From assembly GCA_016223085.1 (NCBI GenBank), contig JACRPS010000010.1, forward strand, positions 248,001-312,000: 64,000 nt of DNA, given 5' to 3'. The notes under the pieces were generated by a model, which was not told the origin of the DNA, made no database searches, and saw nothing but the letters and a program-made list of their open reading frames with translations. Positions 50,150-56,734 of the stretch are shown in pieces. The stretch comes from Chloroflexota bacterium (lineage in GTDB: Bacteria > Chloroflexota > Anaerolineae > Aggregatilineales > Phototrophicaceae). The stretch's first letter is position 1, and the number at the start of each line of letters is the position of its first letter. The position numbers and the translations under genes are program-made.

Positions 50150-51934
50150 TTAACGCGCTTCTAAAGGTGACAGAGCATGGCCGTTCATCTCGCCGGGGTG
50201 ATAATCCTGCAAACTGGAATTGCCAATAAATTCACGCAGCAGCGACGTGTCCGGGATCATGGCCTGCTGGCGAGGCGACAGCGGCTGCACCCAGCGCAGG
50301 AACGACAGCAGACGCTTGGCTTCAATGTGGGGCGGGGTGTTCGGCTCGACCTGGAGCAGCAGCGGCTCGGCCAATGAGCGCAGCGCCGCCAGTTCATAAA
50401 CCAGCGCGGAGTTAAACATCATGTCAGCGTTTTCCTGGTAGGGGAAGATGTTGCGCCGTTCGCCGGTGCGGACGCTTTGCCAGCGTTTGAGCGTATCCGT
50501 GGCGTTGTAACCGCGCGTACGGGCATCGCGGACGATGCGCCGCAGTAGGCGCACGTCGGTCGTAGGAACACGATTGTGCGCGTCAATATTCAACTGAGTA
50601 AGCGCGGACACATAAACTCGGAAGATTTTGTCGGGCGGGATGGCCGGCACCAGTGCCGGGTTCAGACCGTGAATGCCTTCGATGATGATAATCTGCTTTT
50701 CACGGAGCTGCACCAGTTGCCCCTGCACGCTGCGCCCGGAAACAAAGTCGAAGCGGGGAAGCTGCACCTGCCGACCGTCCATCAGTTCGATCAACTGCTG
50801 GTTAAACAGGGACAGGTTGATCGCGCCCAAAGCTTCAAAATCGTATTCGCCGGTTTCGTCTTTGGGCGTCAGGTCCCGGTTGACAAAGTAGTTGTCCAGT
50901 TCCAACGTAAATGGGTGCAGGCCATGCGCCAGCAGTTGAATCGCCAGCCGTTTGGCGAAAGTCGTTTTACCGGATGACGACGGCCCGGCGATCAGCACCA
51001 GCCGCACGCCCTGATCGTCATGGCGATGCTGGATTTCTCCGGCGATGTGCGAAATCTGCTGCTCGTGCAGCGCTTCCGCCACCAGAATCAATTCATGGAC
51101 GCGGTTTTCCCGCACGATTCGGTTCAGCCGCCCCATGTCTTCCACGTCCAGTCGGTCGAGCCAGGCATCCGCCTGATGAAAGACCGCGCCCAGCTTGCTG
51201 TACGCCGTGATCGGCAGCAGTTGGGTGGGCGACTCCTTCAGCGTGTATTGCAGGATAAAGCCGCCGTTGATGTTCACCAGCCGGAAGTAGCGCAGGTAGC
51301 CAGTGGACGACAGCATGTAGCCATAATAATAGTCGTCGCGTCCGCGCAGGCTGTATAGCGTCAGATCGCTGCGGGTGCGCTGTTCCAGCAGGCGAACCTT
51401 GTCATCATCATCGCGGGCAGTGAACAGCCGCACGGCTTCTTCCAGCGGCACTACGCGCTTGCTGATCGGGTCATCCGCCTGGACAATCGCCCGCATGTGC
51501 GCTTCAAGCTGCGCCAGTTCGTCGTCGGTAAATGGTCCACGATTGAGCAGCTTGCAGTAATAACCGCCTTCGGGAATCGAATAGCGCACGCTGACCTTGA
51601 TGCCCGGCCACAGTTCATCGGCTGCCGTGACCATCAACATGACCAGCGACCGCCGGTAGATGCGACCGCCGTCGCTGCTTGCCAGCACCACCGGGTCGAG
51701 CGTTGCGTCCCGGCGAATCGGGTAGGCCAGTTCGCGCAGCGTGCCGTCAAGAATGCCGCCCATGATGAGGCTGCCGCCGTCGCCAGGTGTGCCGTTCTGT
51801 GCCGCGATCAGAAACGACTCGATGGTGGCGCCAATCGGCCCTTCATAGACACGGCCATCGCTGAACGTCACTCGAATCGAATCACGCGGTTGGGCGGGCG
51901 TGATGAGTTGTTGGGCGGGCATTGTCACGGCCAT
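50150..51934 (-). CDS. TGS-domain uridine kinase-like protein
   Basis: 594 residues. The N-terminal part resembles the TGS and threonyl-tRNA-synthetase N2 editing-like region (VTFSDGRVYEGPIGATIESFL, VRYSIPEGGYYCKLLN). The C-terminal half is a phosphoribulokinase/uridine-kinase P-loop domain with Walker A LVLIAGPSSSGKTTFAKRL (K323), LELDNYFVNRDLTPKDETGE and IIIIEGIHGLNPAL. This architecture occurs in a group of nucleoside kinases (Thermotoga-type), whose substrate here is unknown. ATG 51934 is chosen because the promoter (-10 at 51974-51979) lies downstream of the alternative start at 51985. Divergent from hpt, another nucleoside/base salvage gene. Confidence 0.85.
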   Translation of the reverse strand: MAVTMPAQQLITPAQPRDSIRVTFSDGRVYEGPIGATIESFLIAAQNGTPGDGGSLIMGGILDGTLRELAYPIRRDATLDPVVLASSDGGRIYRRSLVMLMVTAADELWPGIKVSVRYSIPEGGYYCKLLNRGPFTDDELAQLEAHMRAIVQADDPISKRVVPLEEAVRLFTARDDDDKVRLLEQRTRSDLTLYSLRGRDDYYYGYMLSSTGYLRYFRLVNINGGFILQYTLKESPTQLLPITAYSKLGAVFHQADAWLDRLDVEDMGRLNRIVRENRVHELILVAEALHEQQISHIAGEIQHRHDDQGVRLVLIAGPSSSGKTTFAKRLAIQLLAHGLHPFTLELDNYFVNRDLTPKDETGEYDFEALGAINLSLFNQQLIELMDGRQVQLPRFDFVSGRSVQGQLVQLREKQIIIIEGIHGLNPALVPAIPPDKIFRVYVSALTQLNIDAHNRVPTTDVRLLRRIVRDARTRGYNATDTLKRWQSVRTGERRNIFPYQENADMMFNSALVYELAALRSLAEPLLLQVEPNTPPHIEAKRLLSFLRWVQPLSPRQQAMIPDTSLLREFIGNSSLQDYHPGEMNGHALSPLEAR

Positions 51935-51973
51935 ACACAGGTTTCCAGTTTCATTACTACCGGGCGTAACCGC

Positions 51974-52002
51974 ATTATAGAACACATAACGGCGAATCTG
52001 AA
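51974..52002 (-). promoter_or_regulatory. Promoter of the uridine kinase-like gene
   Basis: Minus strand TTCAGA (52002-51997), 17-base spacer, TATAAT (51979-51974). About 40 bases before ATG 51934. Confidence 0.55.
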
Positions 52003-52033
52003 TACAGGGCTTGTGAATTTCGCGTGAGGCCGG

Positions 52034-52042
52034 TGTTATAAT
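52034..52042 (+). promoter_or_regulatory. Extended -10 promoter of hpt-cca
   Basis: TGTTATAAT, consensus TGN-extended -10; leader about 60 bases. It points away from the kinase promoter 32 bases to the left. Confidence 0.55.
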
Positions 52043-52107
52043 GCTCCGTTATTCTTCCATCAACGAATGGGATGAGCCAGCCCGGCTAACCTTATGGAAA
52101 CGGAATC

Positions 52108-52662
52108 ATGAAAGCCTACGAAAAATACCTGAAAGAAGTCCTGATTGATGAAGCCGCGCTGCAACAGCGCGTCCGGGAACTGGGGCATCAGATCACCCAG
52201 GACTATGCCGACTGTGGCGATCTGCTGCTGGTGTGCATCCTGAAGGGCGGTATCATGTTCCTGGTAGACCTGGCCCGGCACATTGACGTGCCGCACGAAA
52301 TGGACTTCCTGGCCGTGTCCAGCTATGGGCGCGGGGCGCGGTCGTCTACCGGCAGCGTGCGGATTGACATGGACTTAAGCGTGCAGGTCGAAGGCCGCCA
52401 CCTGCTGATCGTCGAGGACATCATTGACAGTGGGCAGACGCTGCGCTTTGTGATGGACGTGCTGGAAGCCCGCAAACCGGCCAGCCTCAAGCTGTGCACC
52501 CTGCTGAATAAACCGCAGCGCCGGACGGTGGACATCCCGATTGATTACATCGGCTTCGACATTGAAGACAAGTTTGTGTTTGGCTACGGCCTCGATCTGG
52601 ATGAGAAGTTCCGTAATCTGCCGTTTATTGCCGTCGTCAAGCCGGAAATGGTGTATGGCTAA
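52108..52662 (+). CDS. hpt: Hypoxanthine phosphoribosyltransferase
   Basis: 184 residues of type I purine phosphoribosyltransferase. The PRPP-binding loop is LLIVEDIIDSGQTL, the flexible-loop region SSYGRGARSSTGSVRI, the pyrophosphate loop CILKGGIMFLVDL, and the base-binding end KFVFGYGLDLDEKFRNLPFI. It salvages hypoxanthine and guanine to IMP and GMP in the cytoplasm. It overlaps the next gene by eight bases, so hpt and cca are cotranscribed and coupled. Confidence 0.95.
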   Translation: MKAYEKYLKEVLIDEAALQQRVRELGHQITQDYADCGDLLLVCILKGGIMFLVDLARHIDVPHEMDFLAVSSYGRGARSSTGSVRIDMDLSVQVEGRHLLIVEDIIDSGQTLRFVMDVLEARKPASLKLCTLLNKPQRRTVDIPIDYIGFDIEDKFVFGYGLDLDEKFRNLPFIAVVKPEMVYG

Positions 52663-54157
52663 TCTTGCCGCCCGCCAACCGGAACGCCCGCTGCTCTGGC
52701 CCGATCTGGTGCTGGATTTGCAGGACCTGCTGCGGGAGTCGTCGGCTGAAATTTACCTTGTCGGCGGCGTGGTGCGCGATGCGCTGCTGCACCGTCCACT
52801 GAAGGATGTGGATTTAGCCACATCCGGCGACGGCATCCGGCTGGCGCGGCAGATCGCCAATCATTTTGAGGGCGACTTTTTCCCACTGGATCCGGAACGT
52901 GGGGTAGGCCGGGCGCTGGTGGATACGCCGGAAGGCCGCCTGATTCTGGACGTGGCCGGTTTTCGCGGTGACGGGCTGGCCGCCGATCTGGCCGACCGCG
53001 ATTTTACGATCAATGCGATGGCGGCAGACCTGCGGGGCGATCTGAACCTGCTGATTGACCCGTTGGGTGGAGAACAGGATATTGCGCTCAAACAACTGCG
53101 CCGCTGCCGCGAGGGGGCGATCACCAGCGACCCGATTCGGGTGCTGCGGGCGGCGCGGCAGGGGGCGCAGTTAGGCTTTCGTATTGAGGTGGACACGCTG
53201 CGCGAGGTGAAAACCGCCGCGCCGCTGCTGGCGGGCGCCTCGCCAGAACGGGTCCGCGACGAACTGTTTAAGCTGCTGGCGCTGCCGAAGCCGGTTGGCG
53301 CGCTGCGGGTGGCCGACCAAGTGGGGGCGCTGGAGGTGATTCTGCCGGAGGTGAAGCCGCTGCACGGGCTGCCGCAGAGCCAACCACACGTCTTTGACGG
53401 CTGGCAGCACACGCTGATGGTGGTGGAGACCCTGTCCAACATCTTGGCAACGCTCAGTTACCATCGTTCGGATAACCTTACGGGCGCGTTCGGCCTGGGG
53501 GTGATGGCGACCCAGCTTGACCAATACCGCGCTCAGATTCAAGCCCAGATGGGCACAGCGTGGCCGAACGAACGTCCGCACCGGGCGCTGCTGCTGCTGG
53601 CGGCGCTGCTCCACGACGCGGGCAAGCCGGCCACAGCGCGGCAGGACGAAACCGGGCGCTGGCGCTTCCTGGGGCATGAGACGGTGGGCGCGGAACTGGT
53701 GGCAGCGCGGGCGGAGGCGCTGCGCCTGAGCAACAGCGAACGGGAACGGCTGGTCGCTACTGTGAAGAATCACATGCGCCCACTGCTGCTGGAGGAACTC
53801 ACGCCGCGCGCCATCCACCGCTTCTGGCGGCAGTTGGGCGCTGCCGGGGTGGACGTATGTTTGCTGGCGCTGGCGGATTTTCTGGGAGCGCGCGGGGCGG
53901 AACTGGAACAGGACGACTGGCTGGTTCTGGTTGACCGCGTGCGAACGCTGCTGCACGCCTATTACGACCGGCACGATACGCTGGTTGCGCCGCCGCCGCT
54001 GGTGGACGGTCACCTGTTGATGCAGACGTTTGGCCTGAAGTCCGGGCCGGTTATCGGCCAACTGCTTGACCTCATCCGTGAAGGGCAGGTCGCCGGCGAG
54101 ATTCAGTCGGCTGAGCAGGCGCTGGCTGCCGCCCGGCGATATCTGGACGGTGGTTAG
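52655..54157 (+). CDS. CCA tRNA nucleotidyltransferase with HD domain
   Basis: 500 residues. Class II nucleotidyltransferase head: IYLVGGVVRDALLHRPLKDV with metal-binding D51 and D53 (DVD) and the DFTINAMA and DPIRVLRAARQGAQLGF motifs. The C-terminal half carries an HD phosphohydrolase domain (H320-D321 in LLHDAGKPA, then HETVGAELV, KNHMRP). This layout fits tRNA CCA-adding or A-adding enzymes or the poly(A) polymerase relatives; sequence alone does not separate them. GGAAATGG precedes ATG 52655, which overlaps the end of hpt. HD-bearing enzymes can also remove cyclic phosphates from tRNA ends. Confidence 0.88.
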   Translation: MANLAARQPERPLLWPDLVLDLQDLLRESSAEIYLVGGVVRDALLHRPLKDVDLATSGDGIRLARQIANHFEGDFFPLDPERGVGRALVDTPEGRLILDVAGFRGDGLAADLADRDFTINAMAADLRGDLNLLIDPLGGEQDIALKQLRRCREGAITSDPIRVLRAARQGAQLGFRIEVDTLREVKTAAPLLAGASPERVRDELFKLLALPKPVGALRVADQVGALEVILPEVKPLHGLPQSQPHVFDGWQHTLMVVETLSNILATLSYHRSDNLTGAFGLGVMATQLDQYRAQIQAQMGTAWPNERPHRALLLLAALLHDAGKPATARQDETGRWRFLGHETVGAELVAARAEALRLSNSERERLVATVKNHMRPLLLEELTPRAIHRFWRQLGAAGVDVCLLALADFLGARGAELEQDDWLVLVDRVRTLLHAYYDRHDTLVAPPPLVDGHLLMQTFGLKSGPVIGQLLDLIREGQVAGEIQSAEQALAAARRYLDGG

Positions 54158-54168
54158 CCATTGGCAGG

Positions 54169-54225
54169 TGGCGATTGGCAAACGGCAGTTGTTCTTTCCG
54201 GCTAACCGCTAAAAGCCAATCGCCA
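54169..54225. terminator. Large hairpin between convergent genes
   Basis: TGGCGATTGGC (54169-54179) pairs with GCCAATCGCCA (54215-54225), 11-bp perfect arms around 35 bases that contain a further CGG...CCG pairing. It lies between convergent cca and the ImmA-like gene and may stop transcription both ways. The left arm resembles a segment at 35041. Confidence 0.5.
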
Positions 54226-54230
54226 AACGT

Positions 54231-54662
54231 CTATAAGCCCAGTTCCTTGAGACGCTGCCGGGCGTCATCTTCCGGCACTTCAAAGTGCATACTCATGGTA
54301 ATCGGCGTGCGTGCGCTGGGACTGAGTGCCTTCACCATATCGGCAGGCATAATCAACATACGGGCGAAGGAGCGCAGCAGCGATTCGTCCCGGTCATCCT
54401 TAAAGATTTCGCGCAAGCCGCGTCCCTCGCCCCATTCGCTCTGGATGACATGCCGCGCGAGCAGCCGTGCCAGCGACATACGCGGCGAAAAATGGCCGCC
54501 CGCCCGCAGAAAGCCGACCGACAGTTCGGTGATATCCACCTCATGCCACATATCCGGCTTGGGGCGCTGGAGCATAATTTCAATCGGAATCGGCGGGCTG
54601 GTGATTTCAAACGTCTGAATCAGTTCAGATGCAACGGCCTCAAGTTGGTTCGACTCGGTCAC
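54231..54662 (-). CDS. ImmA/IrrE-like protein lacking the zinc-protease motif
   Basis: 143 residues. The layout follows ImmA/IrrE (COG2856) proteins: LEAVASELIQTFEITSPPIP at the start (the PPxP element), a middle helix, and SFARMLIMPADMVKAL, the counterpart of their FAaeLLMP motif. Where the family has the HExxH zinc motif this protein reads SPRMSLARLLARHVI, so metal peptidase activity is not expected. It may be a noncatalytic binding module. GTG 54662 overlaps the rsmD stop (GTGA), giving translational coupling. The family assignment is by pattern only. Confidence 0.55.
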   Translation of the reverse strand: MTESNQLEAVASELIQTFEITSPPIPIEIMLQRPKPDMWHEVDITELSVGFLRAGGHFSPRMSLARLLARHVIQSEWGEGRGLREIFKDDRDESLLRSFARMLIMPADMVKALSPSARTPITMSMHFEVPEDDARQRLKELGL

Positions 54663-55255
54663 TGGGGCTTCTCCTGCGGTTCGTTGCCGACCGGCGTCGG
54701 TTCGCGGGCGACGAAGAACCATAATAAGGTTTTACCATAACGCCGTTCATCATACGCTTCCAGGTGGGCGAACATGACCGGCTGCTGCTCGGATGGGTCA
54801 ATCTGGACGATGACAATCGTCCCCGGCGGTATCCAGGCCGGGTTGCTGTCCAGGGCTTGCAGGGTTTGCCGCCACAGCGATTTGTACTGTGGCGGCGCAA
54901 TATAGATAAAGTCAAACGTCTGCGGCGGCGGCTGCTTGAGCAGGCGGAAGACATCGGTGCGGCGGATGACGGCGCGGTTGCCCAGGCGGGTCAGCGTCAG
55001 GTTATCCTGTATTGTTTGCACTGCCTGACGATCAATCTCCACAAACACCGCCAGCTTCGCGCCCCGGCTGAGGGCTTCGATACCCACGCTGCCCGTTCCA
55101 GCGAACAGGTCCAGCCACACCGAGTCCAGCACGTCCCGTCCGATGATGCTGAACAGCGCCTCTTTTACTTTATCCATTACCGGGCGCGTGCTGTCCCCCG
55201 GCACCAGTTTGAGCCGCCGACCTTTGGCGCTGCCCGCAATCACCCGAATCGGCAT
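54659..55255 (-). CDS. rsmD: 16S rRNA guanine-N2 methyltransferase RsmD-like
   Basis: 198 residues. MPIRVIAGSAKGRRLKLVPG, STRPVMDKVKEALFSII and motif I VWLDLFAGTGSVGIEALSRG are diagnostic of RsmD, which methylates G966 of 16S rRNA. Motif IV, usually D/N-PPY, is instead FIYIAPPQY here, with Ala in the catalytic acidic position and an extra residue before Tyr. I recall this variant from other Chloroflexota, where it is called RsmD all the same. Overlaps the ImmA-like gene and follows a URO-D gene by five bases. Confidence 0.87.
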   Translation of the reverse strand: MPIRVIAGSAKGRRLKLVPGDSTRPVMDKVKEALFSIIGRDVLDSVWLDLFAGTGSVGIEALSRGAKLAVFVEIDRQAVQTIQDNLTLTRLGNRAVIRRTDVFRLLKQPPPQTFDFIYIAPPQYKSLWRQTLQALDSNPAWIPPGTIVIVQIDPSEQQPVMFAHLEAYDERRYGKTLLWFFVAREPTPVGNEPQEKPQ

Positions 55256-55260
55256 GAGGG

Positions 55261-56241
55261 TTACTCCACCGCCTCGCGCACGGCGCGTAAGTTCGACAGG
55301 GGCGAGGTAATCATGCTGACGCAGCCGGTAGACAGGATGAAGCGGCGCGCGTTAGTCTGGTTGATCGCGTTGCGGGCCTGTTCGCGGATGGCGCTGGGCG
55401 TGCCGTGATGCACATGCTGCCAGCGCGACAGGCCGCCGCAGACCGCGCCGTTAAACATGGACTTGCCGGTGGGGAGGTCGGGTTCGGTTTCCTGATCATG
55501 CCAGTTGATGGCCTGCACCGGAAACTGGCTGCACAGACGGAACATGGGCGACTCGCCATGCAGATGTAGCAGGTTAAACCACCACTTGCCCGGCAGCGCC
55601 TCCAGAATCTTGCGGTCATACGGTAGGCCAAAAGTTTTGTACTCGTCCTCCGACAGCACATCATAACTGGCGTGCTGCACCGCATAAAAAATGCCGGAGA
55701 TACCGGTGCGTTTGAGCGCGTCCACGTAGCGCAGCGTGGTTTCCGTCAGCGTATTCAGGCCGGTATGCACCCGGTCGGGATGCGTGCGGAGATGCCGGGT
55801 GAGCAAGTCTTTACCGGCGATGTTTTTGGCCTGCGCCAGCGGGCTGAAGATGGTTGCCACGATTGGCGCGTCGTCATCCTTCAGGGACTCGCAGACCAGA
55901 TTCAGACATTCCAACTGCTTGCCCAGGCTGCCTCGCGCGGGATCCAGCGGACGCAGTTCCGTCCAGTCCAACGAGCGCGAAACGGCGCGTTTGATATAGG
56001 TGCGGGTGCCTTCCAGGTTGCCTTCCCACACATCCTGCACGCCGTAATCCACGATCAGGTAGCTGCTGGCCGGGGTGACTTTGACGATGTCCCAGTCATA
56101 GGTTTTCTGGAACTCTACCACCGACCGCGCCAGATCGGCGGCACGCTGATCGTCGCCCGGCCAGTGACGCCACAGCGCGACCGGTACACGGTCGGTGGCT
56201 TCGCCAGCGATGGTTCTGGTAAGTCGTTCCCGCTTGTCCAT
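55261..56241 (-). CDS. Uroporphyrinogen decarboxylase (URO-D) family protein
   Basis: 326 residues with the URO-D fold: N-terminal KRERLTRTIAGEATDRVPVA, the LWRHWPGDDQ active-site region, LLHLHGESPMFRLC and the C-terminal STGCVSMITSPLSNLRAVRE. The last block is characteristic of URO-D proteins of the methyltransferase-like and HemE-like groups. It is clearly different from the URO-D protein at 9817. No heme genes surround it, so a HemE role is unproven. Confidence 0.8.
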   Translation of the reverse strand: MDKRERLTRTIAGEATDRVPVALWRHWPGDDQRAADLARSVVEFQKTYDWDIVKVTPASSYLIVDYGVQDVWEGNLEGTRTYIKRAVSRSLDWTELRPLDPARGSLGKQLECLNLVCESLKDDDAPIVATIFSPLAQAKNIAGKDLLTRHLRTHPDRVHTGLNTLTETTLRYVDALKRTGISGIFYAVQHASYDVLSEDEYKTFGLPYDRKILEALPGKWWFNLLHLHGESPMFRLCSQFPVQAINWHDQETEPDLPTGKSMFNGAVCGGLSRWQHVHHGTPSAIREQARNAINQTNARRFILSTGCVSMITSPLSNLRAVREAVE

Positions 56242-56247
56242 GAAACC

Positions 56248-56604
56248 TTACTTGCGCGGCTGGAGGGCAGCGTTAATCTCCGCCAGACGCTGTTTAATCA
56301 TCCGGCTGAGCATCATGTAGCGGTCGTCTTCCGGTGTGTTCGCCAGGTAAAGAGTGTCCCCGCGCGCCTGTTTGCGGACGGCGTTCGCCGCTTCGACCAG
56401 CGCCTGCGTGCGCTCGAAGTACTTGATAGCGGCTTCATACTTGCCCGCCGTGCGCTGCGCCAGCGCCATACCATAATTGGCATCAATATTGTCAGCGTCC
56501 ATCCGCAGGATACGCTCGTATTCGGCAATGGCGGCGTCGGCCTTGCCATCACGCTGGTAACGCCAGGCCTGTCCGATCTGTGCTGCAAGGCTGTCGTTTG
56601 ACAT
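56248..56604 (-). CDS. Small TPR protein
   Basis: 118 residues with two to three tetratricopeptide repeats: AAQIGQAWRYQRDGKADAAI, AEYERILRMDADNIDANYGM and ALAQRTAGKYEAAIKYFERT. TPRs mediate protein contacts. ATG 56604 has AGGAAGCAGGA upstream; an in-frame ATG at 56634 is less well placed. Six bases before the URO-D gene on the same strand. Confidence 0.8.
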   Translation of the reverse strand: MSNDSLAAQIGQAWRYQRDGKADAAIAEYERILRMDADNIDANYGMALAQRTAGKYEAAIKYFERTQALVEAANAVRKQARGDTLYLANTPEDDRYMMLSRMIKQRLAEINAALQPRK

Positions 56605-56687
56605 GATTCCTGCTTCCTCAGGTGGCAATAACATATGCCGTATTTTACTGGCGCAGCGTTATAAACACAAGAAAATCTCAATTTTCC

Positions 56688-56715
56688 GTAGGGCGCACCG
56701 CCGTGCGCCCCTTAC
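56688..56715. repeat. GTAGGG palindromic repeat, copy 10
   Basis: GTAGGGCGCACCG and CGTGCGCCCCTTAC pair imperfectly (one bulge). Between the TPR gene and the large membrane protein gene. Confidence 0.6.
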
Positions 56716-56734
56716 GTAGATGTTTGGGTATTGT

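Noticed and set aside
53171-54181. A 336-codon minus-strand frame over the CCA nucleotidyltransferase gene
   Set aside because: Shadow frame; the plus strand has the catalytic DVD and HD motifs.
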